A stretch of DNA of 64,000 bases from Antarcticimicrobium sp040365005 (GTDB lineage Bacteria; Pseudomonadota; Alphaproteobacteria; Rhodobacterales; Rhodobacteraceae), in NCBI RefSeq assembly GCF_040365005.1, contig NZ_BAABWV010000001.1, positions 62,001-126,000 of the forward strand, in the 5' to 3' direction. The notes below the pieces were generated by a model. It worked only from the letters and a program-made list of their open reading frames with translations. It did not search any database and was not told where the DNA came from. Of this stretch, positions 34,123 to 42,598 are shown one piece after another. The position numbers and the translations under genes were made by a program. Every line of letters begins with the position of its first letter. Position 1 is the first letter of the stretch.

Positions 34123-35405
34123 ACCTCCGAAAGATCCATCGCCGCCCCGATCAAGGCGGCGCAGAGCAGCGCGCCGCGCGACAGCGCCGCCTCGTCGAAA
34201 TCGAAATGCGGCGTGTGGTGGGCATCGGCAAGATCGGCGCCAAGCACGAAAATGCCGCCACTGCCGCCGCGCGCGTCCACCCGGCGGGCCAGCGTTGTGG
34301 CGTCCTCGCTCGCCCCGAAGAAAAACTCCGGCAGCACCGTCCCGAAAGCGCCGGCGCGCGCGTTCACCGCCGCGCCCCAGCGGGCGATATCGGCGGGGTT
34401 GCTCCAGGCCTCGGCCCCGCCCATGCGCGTGATCTGCACCTCCAGCCCGTGAGCGATGGCCGCCCCCTCGATCATTGCACGGCAGCGCCGGTCGAGTTCC
34501 TCGAGGTCGCCACTGTCACCGGCACGCATCTCGAACTCGAACTCGGCACTGTCGGGCACGATGTTCACCGCCGTTCCCGCACGCATCAGCCCCACGTTCA
34601 CGCGGATGCCCGGCCGGCTGGACTGGGCCAGCGCGTGCAGGCCCTGCACCGCCTGCGCCGCCCCGAGCAGCGCGTTGCGTCCGCCCTCGGGGGTCTTGCC
34701 GGCGTGGGCAGCCTGCCCGGTCAGCGCGACGCGATAGCGCGCGTTGGCCAGAAAGCCGTGCACCGCAAAGGCGGCAGAACCCGAGGGCACGCCCAACCCG
34801 AGGTGGATGGCGACGAACAGATCGACATCGTCCATCCAGCCCGCCTCGGCCACCGCGCGACCACCGCGCCCGCCTTCCTCGGCCGGCTGGAACAGCAGTT
34901 TCAGCCGCCCGCGCCCCGTGGCCAGCACCGGGCGCAGCAATCGCGCGGCGCCCAATCCGATCGCGCTGTGCCCGTCGTGACCGCAGGCATGCATGACACC
35001 GGGGGCTTCCGAGGCATAGCCACCGGCGGCCGGGGCGTGGTTGCCGCCCGCCTCGTGGATCGGCAAGGCATCGATATCGACCCGCAGGCAGACCGTCGGA
35101 CCCGGTCGCCCGGTGTCGTACAGCGCGATGCAACCGGTCTCGCCCTCGCCCGGGATCGGATCGGCGCTGAGCCCGGCGCGCACCACATCGCCGAGAAAGT
35201 CCGGCCCCGCGATTACCTCGTAGCCGTCCGCACTCAGATCCCGGACGATCTGCGCGGTGGTGGCGATCTCCTGCCAGCCCAGTTCCGGGGTACGATGAAA
35301 CTGCCGTCGCCGCTCGACCAGCCAAGGCTGCAACGCCTGCGCCCCCTCCTGCAGCCGGATCAACAGGGACGCGTCAATATCGGGGGTGAGCGGCAGATCT
35401 GTCAT
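34119..35405 (-). CDS. M20 family amidohydrolase (hippurate/IAA-amide hydrolase type)
   Basis: A 428-residue cytoplasmic metal-dependent amidohydrolase. Family motifs are RRQFHRTPELGWQE, RVDIDALPIHE, HACGHDGHSAIGLGAARLL (metal-binding His/Asp), FQPAEEGGRGG and the dimerisation domain around residues 210-320. It may remove acyl groups from amino acids such as hippurate or aromatic amides. Two alternate-frame shadows are ignored. It stands alone, convergent with the ACP-like gene. Confidence 0.85.
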   Translation of the reverse strand: MTDLPLTPDIDASLLIRLQEGAQALQPWLVERRRQFHRTPELGWQEIATTAQIVRDLSADGYEVIAGPDFLGDVVRAGLSADPIPGEGETGCIALYDTGRPGPTVCLRVDIDALPIHEAGGNHAPAAGGYASEAPGVMHACGHDGHSAIGLGAARLLRPVLATGRGRLKLLFQPAEEGGRGGRAVAEAGWMDDVDLFVAIHLGLGVPSGSAAFAVHGFLANARYRVALTGQAAHAGKTPEGGRNALLGAAQAVQGLHALAQSSRPGIRVNVGLMRAGTAVNIVPDSAEFEFEMRAGDSGDLEELDRRCRAMIEGAAIAHGLEVQITRMGGAEAWSNPADIARWGAAVNARAGAFGTVLPEFFFGASEDATTLARRVDARGGSGGIFVLGADLADAHHTPHFDFDEAALSRGALLCAALIGAAMDLSEV

Positions 35406-35589
35406 GGCCCAAGCCTAGACAGGCCCCGGGGATCCCGGCAAGCGCAACCCGCTCGGCAAGAACGCGCGCAAGGCCGGCGCGGTTTGGCGAAAAGCCGCGC
35501 AGGCGGGCGCGCGGGGCTTGAGCGGGTCGGCCTGCCGGGCCAGAACGGGCCGATACAGAAAAGTTCCTTCCCGAGCAGGACCTGCCGCC

Positions 35590-36477
35590 ATGTTGTTTCG
35601 ACCGACCTTGTTTCGTGCCGTCTCTCCGATTCTGGGCGCCGCGCTGATCGCGCTATCGCCCGCGACGCCGGTGGCGGCCGCCACCGGCTGCGATGCCCCC
35701 CTCACCCGCGAGATCCCGCATCGGGCGGCGCGCGCGCCCTCTGGCAGCGCGGTGATGCAGAGCCTGATGAAAACCAGCGGCACAGCCCGCGACCGGGCCA
35801 TCGTCGAACAGGTGCTGTCGGGCAACCTGCCCTCGTTCCTGCGCACCCTCACGCCCGTCACCCTGTCGGGCAAGGGGGCCGATGGGCAAGAGGTCAAGGT
35901 GACGATCTGTGTTACGCCCGATTACCTCGCCGTGGGCAACGACCGCGATTTCGTCCGGGTGCCGATGGGCCTTGCCGCCGCCGCCCGCGTGGCGAGCGAG
36001 ATGGGCTTCCTGCTGCCGACTCCGCGCATGGTCGATGCGATCTACAGCCAGGCCAAGGTGCACGTCGCACCCAGCCCGATGACCCCGGGCAGCAAGATGG
36101 CCTCGACCGCCTATCTGCTGGAGCATGACCGCACGGTGGACCGCCAGCGGTCGCAAAAGACCCGCGAGGCCGGCGCGCTGACCGCCGGGCAGAAAAAGGA
36201 CATCGTTCTGACCAACCGGCTGCTGTCCAAGCCCGGGCGCGTGGCGATCTATGGCTGGCACCGGACCAACGGCAAGCCGATCCAGCCGCTCAGCACCGTT
36301 CATGGCGCCGGCTATGCCGACTATAGCCACGGCGTGCGACTGGTCAGCCGGATGGCCTATCTGAACGGCAAGCAGGTGCCGCTGTCCCAGATCATGGAAG
36401 ACCGCGACCTGGCCCGGATCGTCACCGGTGAGGGTCCGATCGGAAATGCCGAGCGGCTGCTGGCCGGGCTGTACTGA
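35590..36477 (+). CDS. secreted protein, unknown
   Basis: A 295-residue exported protein. Residues 1-30 form a signal peptide ending PVAAATG. The C-terminal half has a distinctive conserved-looking stretch: DIVLTNRLLSKPGRVAIYGWHRTNGKPIQP, then HGAGYADYSHGVRLVSRMAYLNG and a closing IMEDRDLARIVTGEGP. The HGAGYADYSHG segment with two His and an Asp could bind metal or act catalytically; this is inference. AGGA lies before the start at 35590. I do not recognise the family. A palindromic repeat follows. Confidence 0.75.
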   Translation: MLFRPTLFRAVSPILGAALIALSPATPVAAATGCDAPLTREIPHRAARAPSGSAVMQSLMKTSGTARDRAIVEQVLSGNLPSFLRTLTPVTLSGKGADGQEVKVTICVTPDYLAVGNDRDFVRVPMGLAAAARVASEMGFLLPTPRMVDAIYSQAKVHVAPSPMTPGSKMASTAYLLEHDRTVDRQRSQKTREAGALTAGQKKDIVLTNRLLSKPGRVAIYGWHRTNGKPIQPLSTVHGAGYADYSHGVRLVSRMAYLNGKQVPLSQIMEDRDLARIVTGEGPIGNAERLLAGLY

Positions 36478-36532
36478 ACCCCTGCCGCTAACGCGCAAGC
36501 CCGTTATCAGCCCCGCGCGGCCCGTCATCTCC

Positions 36533-36608
36533 GCGCGCCCTGTCATCCCCGCGAAAGCGGGGATCCCCCGACACCCGCAGCACCATGAGACCCCCGCTTT
36601 CGCGGGGG
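36533..36608. repeat. GTCATCCCCGCG-type intergenic palindromic repeat cluster
   Basis: CGTCATCTCCGCG and TGTCATCCCCGCG occur in tandem, followed by stem CCCCGC-GAAA-GCGGGG (36547-36562) and, inverted, CCCCCGC-TTTC-GCGGGGG (36591-36608). This is the common proteobacterial REP-like pattern. The second hairpin may also end the upstream transcript, although a T run is lacking. Confidence 0.7.
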
Positions 36609-36671
36609 TGAAAGCTCGGTCGCGCAACCTGCACTCCTCGCGCAGGCAGGGATCTCACCGACGTCGCAGAC

Positions 36672-37649
36672 CTATTTGATCGTCTTGCAGCAGCGGAACC
36701 CGAGGTGGTAATTCTCGTGGCTTGACGGGCTCATCACCCGGGCGCCATGCCAATAGGGCGCGCGCCAGCGGCACCAGTCGGGGTGGGCGCGGTACTTGTC
36801 CCAGATGAACCAGCTGCCCTTCATCTCGGTCACGCCCAGCTTGGTGCTGCCACGGCTGGCCATCTGGTCGGGCGCCATCGGCAGGTTCATGTGTTCGGCG
36901 GCATTGCCGTGCTGGTCATAGACCCCCAGCTTGCTGACGCATTTGGGAAAGGCGCCGGTGGGATAGGTGTTGGAGCCGCAGGAATTGTAGCCCCCGCCGC
37001 CGCAGGACGCGCTCTTGGTGCTGTTCTGGGCGCAGATTCCGCGCTGGAACGCCGGGCCATAGGCCCAACTGGCGCTGGCCGCGTACTTGCGGTTGTGGAT
37101 GCTGCGCATGGCGGCGACCGAGCCGGCGCCAAAGGGGTAATCGGGCGGCTCCAGCGCCCCGGCGCAGGCGCCCTCCCATTCATGAGCGTCACACAGCCGC
37201 TTGCCTACAGCGGCACAGACCTCGGCGGCCTCCTTGGCCTTTACCCAGACCACCGGATAGGTGCAGGGAATGTTGGGAAACTCGAACTGGTCGATGCAGG
37301 CGCGGGCATCGCTGGCGCTCTCGCTGCGCGGATCATAAAGCGGCGCCATGTACTTGTCGCCGCAGATCCGGGTGTTGCGCGCGTTGGCATAGCCCCCCGA
37401 GGGGATCCGGGCGCGGCATTGCTCGGGTGTCATCGGGTGGCGGGTGATCCTGGGGTTGCCCTGCCCCATGAAGCCGGAGCGGGCGAAAATCTCCTGCACC
37501 CGGGCCATCTGCGCGGCAGACAGCTTGTGCACCTGTTTCAACTGCTGGAACAACACGGCGTTGGCCTGTTGCAGGCTGCTTTGGGCGGCGGCGGGCGCGG
37601 TGAGACCGGCCAGCGCGATCGCCCCGGCGGCAAGCGTTGCACGGATCAT
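36672..37649 (-). CDS. SUMF1/FGE-sulfatase-domain secreted protein
   Basis: A 325-residue exported protein with a signal peptide ending PAAAQS. A helical region precedes a formylglycine-generating-enzyme (SUMF1)-like fold with ARACIDQFEFPNIPCTYPVVWV, AAVGKRLCDAHEWEGAC, GVYDQHGNAAEHMNLP and the end YHLGFRCCKTIK. Many cysteines are present. Near the C-terminus, DWCRWRAPYW keeps one active-site-like Cys but the partner five residues on appears to be Pro, so sulfatase activation is doubtful. The start overlaps the upstream gene by four bases, pairing the two proteins. Confidence 0.78.
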   Translation of the reverse strand: MIRATLAAGAIALAGLTAPAAAQSSLQQANAVLFQQLKQVHKLSAAQMARVQEIFARSGFMGQGNPRITRHPMTPEQCRARIPSGGYANARNTRICGDKYMAPLYDPRSESASDARACIDQFEFPNIPCTYPVVWVKAKEAAEVCAAVGKRLCDAHEWEGACAGALEPPDYPFGAGSVAAMRSIHNRKYAASASWAYGPAFQRGICAQNSTKSASCGGGGYNSCGSNTYPTGAFPKCVSKLGVYDQHGNAAEHMNLPMAPDQMASRGSTKLGVTEMKGSWFIWDKYRAHPDWCRWRAPYWHGARVMSPSSHENYHLGFRCCKTIK

Positions 37650-39373
37650 TTCGGCGGCTCCTTCCGGGTCAGGTAGAACAGGTCGCGATTGTCGGTAAAG
37701 CCGATGAACCGCGGCAGGATGGTGCCGCCGCGCATCTTCTTCTCGATCAGCGCCATGCCGGGCACCAGGTGCTCCACGTGCACCTTCCCGCCCATGCGGG
37801 CATAGACGGCCAGATAGGTGTGCTCCAGGGCGTTCATGTCCAGCAGCATGGCGTAATCGCAGCCATAGGCCTGGAAGGTGCGCGCCATGGCCGAGGGGGT
37901 GGCTGTCGAGAAATAGCCGTAGATCAGGTATCGCGTGCCGCCCGCCCGGGCCATGCAGGCCCCGGCGCGCAGGGTGCGCAATTCGGCCTTGGCCGAACCC
38001 GACCAGTTGCCCGGCCCCCATTTGGTGACCCGGTCGCCCGGAATGCCCATCCCGGTCTCGGGGTCGGTCTCAAGGATCGGCACGCCATTCTGCCGGGCAA
38101 AGCGGATTCGCGGTAGCAGAGCGTTGTCGTCCTCCTGCCAGGTCTTCATGTGCAGGCTGCCGTCGGTTAGCTCATACAGCGTCGACAGACCCGGCCACAG
38201 CTTGCTGAGGATCACGCCCTTCTCGATGAAACCGTAGTGGTGGCCATAGTTGAACCCGGCCATGTCGCCATAGCGGAACGCGCCGTGCTGGCGCTTGAAC
38301 CCGGCGGTAAAGGTCGCGACGGCCTTGTCGGCGGTCTCGGGATTGACCATGCCCAGCATCACCAGCGGCGCGGCGTTGCGCACCCCGTCCGGGCCGGGCA
38401 TCCCGCGCGGGCGAATGCTGGCCGGCGGGCGCGACGACCAGCCGAGCGCGGGGTGATCGGTGCCCACCGCATAGCCGATGTCGAACTGCGCCATGTCGAA
38501 GGCAATCATGTAGCCCGTGGCGCGCGACTCGATGCCGTCAAGCCGGTTCACCTGCCCCGGCCCCTGCATCACCGCATCGGCGACATAGCGCGGCTGAAAC
38601 GCACTGGCAAAGACGCCGGGCACCCCCTCCGCCGGGTACCACAGCCCCACTGCCATCCGCTTGGGGTCGCCCCCTTTCAGCGCCATGTCCAGCAACGTCG
38701 AGATCACCGGGCGCTCGCCCAGTTCGAAATTGGTCAGCATCGGCGCCGGCCCGGCCCCCGGCCCTCCGCTGGCGCGACCGACGACCTCGCCGGTCTCAAG
38801 TTGTGAATCGCGAAAGAAATTGTCGCGCACGAAACGCACGATGGTTTCCCCGCCCCAGACATTGTCGCGCAGGAACTCGGCCGTGGCCTCCAGCGTGGTG
38901 CGCGCGCCGCTCACCTTGTTGCGCAGGTAAAGCTTGCCGTCACAGATCGGCGCATAGGCCAGCTTGGTCGCCCGTGCCTTGTCCAATGCCGCGTCGGCCC
39001 AAGGCCGGCAACGCGTTCCGCCGATCATCAGCGCCGGGCCGTCCCCGTCCAGCACCACCCGTTGCGAGTCCGGATCTGGGTTTTCCAGGTGATAGTTGGC
39101 TGGCGCCTTGTCCGGCGCGGCCCGGGTTTGCAGCAGGTACCATTCCCCCACGTTGGGATTGAGGTCGACCAGCGTGATCTCAAGACCTGCTTCGGCGTCA
39201 GTCGACGTAACCGTGTTGCGAAAGGGTTGCAACTCCAGGATGCTCTTGGCCCTCACCGCGTCATAGGCTTCGCGCTGAGCCTGCAGCGTTTCTGGCGTCT
39301 GTGCCTGTGCCGTCGCAGCGGAAAGCATCAGTACCGCCGCCAGCCATCCCTGTTTCCCTGCGATCCTCCGCAT
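37646..39373 (-). CDS. large secreted protein, unknown (paired with FGE-like protein)
   Basis: A 575-residue exported protein with a signal peptide ending ATAQAQ. I do not recognise the family. The middle holds ADAVMQGPGQVNRLDGIESRAT and GFNYGHHYGFIEKGV; the C-terminal part contains RYLIYGYFSTATPSAMARTF then YGCDYAMLLDMNALEHTYLAVY, faintly like phosphodiester glycosidases (an AlnLDGG-type turn) but without the Gly residues. The start at 39373 follows GGGAGG; two upstream ATGs lack sites. Translational coupling to the FGE-like gene suggests a shared envelope job. Confidence 0.72.
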   Translation of the reverse strand: MRRIAGKQGWLAAVLMLSAATAQAQTPETLQAQREAYDAVRAKSILELQPFRNTVTSTDAEAGLEITLVDLNPNVGEWYLLQTRAAPDKAPANYHLENPDPDSQRVVLDGDGPALMIGGTRCRPWADAALDKARATKLAYAPICDGKLYLRNKVSGARTTLEATAEFLRDNVWGGETIVRFVRDNFFRDSQLETGEVVGRASGGPGAGPAPMLTNFELGERPVISTLLDMALKGGDPKRMAVGLWYPAEGVPGVFASAFQPRYVADAVMQGPGQVNRLDGIESRATGYMIAFDMAQFDIGYAVGTDHPALGWSSRPPASIRPRGMPGPDGVRNAAPLVMLGMVNPETADKAVATFTAGFKRQHGAFRYGDMAGFNYGHHYGFIEKGVILSKLWPGLSTLYELTDGSLHMKTWQEDDNALLPRIRFARQNGVPILETDPETGMGIPGDRVTKWGPGNWSGSAKAELRTLRAGACMARAGGTRYLIYGYFSTATPSAMARTFQAYGCDYAMLLDMNALEHTYLAVYARMGGKVHVEHLVPGMALIEKKMRGGTILPRFIGFTDNRDLFYLTRKEPPK

Positions 39374-39393
39374 CGCCCCCTCCCGATTTCTCA

Positions 39394-40437
39394 TTACAGC
39401 ACCATCCGCACCAGTTTCAGCGCGCCCTTTTTCCACGGCACCCGGTGGCTCACCCCGGCCTGGGTCGAGATCCGGTCGCGGTTGGCGACATACCAGTCAT
39501 AATTGCGCACCAGCGCCTCGGCGTTGGAATGTTCGGGCGCGAACCCCAGCCGGTCGCGGATCTTGTCGATGCTGACGAAACTGTCCTTGGCGGCGGTCTC
39601 GTAGATCCACTTGTACAGCGGCGAGAGGTGCAGCGCCTCCAGCACCCGCAAAATGGCTATCGCCGGTCCGGCGGGAAAACCGATGACGCGCTTGCCGTGC
39701 CCGGCCCGATCCAGCACCGCCTGGAAACTGTCGCGCAGGCTGCCGTATTCGGCCGCGCCGACGTTGAAGGTGTCATTCACCGCCGCCGCATCGCCGGTGG
39801 CACAAAGGTAGACCGCCTGGCACAGATCCTCGACGTCCATCAGTTGATAGATGTTGTCGCCCGACCCCAGCACCGGGAAACCGTGGCCGTCATAGGCGAA
39901 ATCATACAGCAGCTCAAAGGCGCCCAGCCGCTCGGGCCCGACAAAGGATTTCGGCCGCAGGATCGGCAGGCACATGCCGCGCGCCCGGAAATCGGCGCAA
40001 AGGTGTTCGACCTCGACCTTGGATTCGCCGTAGGGGCCGACGCCCTGCATCGGGTCTTCCTCGGTCAGCGGGTGGTGATCGGGGATGCCATAGACGGCAG
40101 TGCTGGAGATATGGATGAAACGCGCGATGCCCCGTTCCTCGGCGGCCTCCAGCAGCGACAGCGTGCCGCCCACGTTGGTGGAATGGATCTCGGTCGGATC
40201 GGCCAGCGGCAGTGCTGCGGCGCAATGCACCACCACGTCGACACCGTCAAAGGCCCGGTCGTACAGCCCCATGTCGCGGATGTCGCCCTGCAACACGTCG
40301 ACCCGGTCGGCCTCGGGGTAGGAAAACGGCGCGATGTCATAGCTGCGCACCTCTTGCCCGCGCTCCAGCAGGTAGCGGATCAGGTTGATCCCCATGAACC
40401 CGGCCCCGCCGGTGATCAGAAATCGTTGCTTTTCCAT
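39394..40437 (-). CDS. NAD-dependent sugar epimerase/dehydratase
   Basis: A 347-residue short-chain (extended SDR) enzyme. The Rossmann motif ITGGAGFMGINLIR, the Ser-Tyr-Lys set in HISSTAVYG and PYGESKVEVEHL, and NVGGTLSLLEAAEERG are typical of nucleotide-sugar epimerases. It reads away from a HAD-UbiA fusion gene, which makes a polyprenyl-phosphate sugar plausible as product or substrate. Start 40437 is the first ATG before the Rossmann motif. Gene after it (leftwards) is the unknown 575-residue protein. Confidence 0.85.
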   Translation of the reverse strand: MEKQRFLITGGAGFMGINLIRYLLERGQEVRSYDIAPFSYPEADRVDVLQGDIRDMGLYDRAFDGVDVVVHCAAALPLADPTEIHSTNVGGTLSLLEAAEERGIARFIHISSTAVYGIPDHHPLTEEDPMQGVGPYGESKVEVEHLCADFRARGMCLPILRPKSFVGPERLGAFELLYDFAYDGHGFPVLGSGDNIYQLMDVEDLCQAVYLCATGDAAAVNDTFNVGAAEYGSLRDSFQAVLDRAGHGKRVIGFPAGPAIAILRVLEALHLSPLYKWIYETAAKDSFVSIDKIRDRLGFAPEHSNAEALVRNYDWYVANRDRISTQAGVSHRVPWKKGALKLVRMVL

Positions 40438-40600
40438 CGCGTTTCGTCTTTCCCTTGTCGTTGCGCGCCGACGGTCGGCGGCGCCTCCACCTTGCCCACG
40501 AAGGTCGTGCACGGGACATGATTTGTGTCAAATGAACCTCGATGAAACCGCGATAGACAGGGTCCGAGACCGTGACACAGCCGGATGCCCAAGAAAAATC

Positions 40601-42049
40601 ATGCCCGCCGCAGAAATGACGATGCCGCAGACCGAACCTCAGACTGACATGACACCGCTGGTGTTGGACGTGGACGGCACGTTGCTGCGCACCGACATGC
40701 TGCATGAGAACTTCTGGGCGGCGATGGGCCACGACAGCCGGGCGGCGCTGGCGACACTGGCCCGGGACTGGCAGGCGCCGAACCGGCTCAAGGCCGATCT
40801 CCACCGGATCGCGGCGCCCAACGTTGCGCTGCTGCCGCTGCGCCCCGAGGTGGTGGCGCTCGCCGATGCGGCCCGGCGCGCGGGGCGACCGGTGTACCTG
40901 GCCTCCGGCTCCGATCAGGGGCTGGTCGAAGCGGTGGCGCGGCGGCTCGACCTGCCGGGCGACCATTTCGGCTCGGACGACAGCCGCAATCTCACCGGCG
41001 CAACCAAGGCGCAGGTGCTGGTCGAACGGTTCGGGGACGGCGGTTTCGATTATGCCGGCAATTCCGAGGCCGACCTGCCCGCATGGGGCGCGGCCCGCCG
41101 GGTTATCGCCATCGCGCCCGGTTCCGGGCTGCGCCGACGGCTGGACGCGCTGGAAAAACCGGTGCAGATCATCGGTGCGCGACCCGGGTTCGGCGCCCTC
41201 TGGCGCGAATTGCGGCCGCACCAATGGGTCAAGAACCTGCTGCTGTTCCTGCCACTGCTGGTGGCGCATGAGTTCGGCGCGGCGACGGTCGCGGCCACGC
41301 TTCTTGCGGTGGCGGCCTTCTGTGCCGGGGCTTCGGCAATCTATATCCTCAACGACCTTCTGGATCTCGAAGCCGACCGGCTGCATCCGGAAAAGCGCGC
41401 ACGTCCGATCGCCTCGGGCGCGCTGTCGATCCGCGATGCGATGGTGGCCAGTGGCGTACTGGTGCTGCTGGCGCTGGCGCTGGCCTGGGCCGCCGGACCA
41501 CCGGTGGCGGGGCTGACCCTGCTCTACATGGCGCTGAGCCTGACCTATTCGCTCTGGCTCAAGAAACGCCGCTGGCTCGACCTGGCCAGTCTTGCGACGA
41601 TGTTCCTGATGCGGGTCTTGACCGGGGCTGCGGCGGCGCAGATCGCGGTGCCGGGACTGGTGCTCGGCTTTGTCTTTGCGGTGTTCTTCACCCTGGCCTG
41701 TGTCAAGCGGATGACGGCGCTGGCCCGTGCGGTCAACGGCGGGCATCTCCCCGGGCGGGGCTATACCCGGGCAGATCTCCGGGGGCTGGAACGGGTCGCG
41801 GCGGCGGGAATCGCGGCCAGCGCGGCGCTGTTCCTGGCCTATGCCTTCAGCGGCCATTCTGCGGCACTGTACGACTCGCAGGTGGTGCTGGCCGTTGCGG
41901 TGCTGCCGCTGGCGGCCTGGCTGACCCGCGTCGTCCGGTTGAGCGAACAGGGGCGCGAGAATTACGATCCCGTCCGCTTCGTCACCCATGACCGCACCGG
42001 GCTGCTGATCGCGGCGCTGGGCGCGGGTTTGGTGCTGCTGGCGGTGTGA
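40601..42049 (+). CDS. HAD phosphatase-UbiA prenyltransferase fusion (DPPR synthase-like)
   Basis: A 482-residue two-domain protein. Residues 18-200 are a HAD-type hydrolase with LVLDVDGTLLR (nucleophile Asp23) and later FDYAGNSEADL. Residues 210-480 are a UbiA-type prenyltransferase with about eight membrane helices and NDLLDLEADRLHPEKRARPI near residue 250, a pattern like the mycobacterial decaprenyl-phosphate phosphoribosyltransferase. The fusion could attach phosphoribose to a polyprenyl phosphate and then remove the 5'-phosphate; that sequence is inferred. Start uncertain: ATGs at 40601, 40616 and 40622, with AAGAAAA before the first. Confidence 0.8.
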   Translation: MPAAEMTMPQTEPQTDMTPLVLDVDGTLLRTDMLHENFWAAMGHDSRAALATLARDWQAPNRLKADLHRIAAPNVALLPLRPEVVALADAARRAGRPVYLASGSDQGLVEAVARRLDLPGDHFGSDDSRNLTGATKAQVLVERFGDGGFDYAGNSEADLPAWGAARRVIAIAPGSGLRRRLDALEKPVQIIGARPGFGALWRELRPHQWVKNLLLFLPLLVAHEFGAATVAATLLAVAAFCAGASAIYILNDLLDLEADRLHPEKRARPIASGALSIRDAMVASGVLVLLALALAWAAGPPVAGLTLLYMALSLTYSLWLKKRRWLDLASLATMFLMRVLTGAAAAQIAVPGLVLGFVFAVFFTLACVKRMTALARAVNGGHLPGRGYTRADLRGLERVAAAGIAASAALFLAYAFSGHSAALYDSQVVLAVAVLPLAAWLTRVVRLSEQGRENYDPVRFVTHDRTGLLIAALGAGLVLLAV

Positions 42050-42055
42050 CGCGGC

Positions 42056-42463
42056 CTAGTCACCGCGAAAAACGAAGCGTTTGTCGAGCCGGTACTTGAT
42101 CACATAGCCCGCGGCCAGCCCCAGGACCGCGCCGACCTCGCGCATCTGGCGGGTTTCCCAGATGGCCCAGAACAGGCTCTCGGCGCCCCAGAACAACGCC
42201 GTGGTTCCCACCCCCGTCAGGGTATAGAGCGAAAACCGCCGCGCCTGCGTGCCAAGCGCGCGCGTCCGGTCGAAAAAGATCCAGCGCTTGTCGAGCAGAT
42301 ACTTGACCACCAGCCCCGTGCCGGTGCCGCAGATCAGGGCAAGGATCAGGCTTGTCGCCCCCCCGGGCAGGACGGCGAACACCGCCCGCTGCGCCCCGAG
42401 GTTGCACAGCGTCGCGATCCCCGCGAACCCCGCGTAGCGTATGATCAGCCCTGCCGTCGTCAC
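42056..42463 (-). CDS. GtrA family membrane protein
   Basis: A 135-residue protein with four membrane helices. IIRYAGFAGIATLCNLG, VKYLLDKRWIFFD and the C-terminal VIKYRLDKRFVFRG are family signatures. GtrA proteins are thought to flip polyprenyl-phosphate-linked sugars across the inner membrane. It starts with GTG at 42463 and converges on the HAD-UbiA gene with a six-base gap, fitting a polyprenyl-sugar role for the group. Confidence 0.85.
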   Translation of the reverse strand: MTTAGLIIRYAGFAGIATLCNLGAQRAVFAVLPGGATSLILALICGTGTGLVVKYLLDKRWIFFDRTRALGTQARRFSLYTLTGVGTTALFWGAESLFWAIWETRQMREVGAVLGLAAGYVIKYRLDKRFVFRGD

Positions 42464-42520
42464 CTGCCCTGCCCCGTTGCTGCCCCCTTATGGCACGCCC
42501 ATCCGGGTGAGGCCATTCCG

Positions 42521-42598
42521 TCACTGGTCGGTGCGCGCCTTGAGGTCGATCTCGTCGATCATCTGGTTGCACAGACGGAGCAACGCCGCCTCGGGCGG
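42521..42598 (-). pseudogene. possible C-terminal remnant of an unidentified gene
   Basis: Read on the minus strand, 25 codons of good codon usage (PPEAALLRLCNQMIDEID, then LKARTDQ) end in TGA at 42521-42523. The frame has no start of its own, and its upstream side runs into the aminotransferase fragment on the other strand. It looks like the tail of a gene whose body was lost in a deletion ending near 42597. With only 25 codons this could be chance. Confidence 0.3.

Noticed and set aside
36672..37649. Active formylglycine-generating enzyme
   Set aside because: One of the two expected active-site cysteines seems replaced and no sulfatase gene is present; only the fold is supported.
40337..41989. 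A 550-codon minus-strand frame
   Set aside because: Antisense to the HAD-UbiA gene; no recognisable protein.
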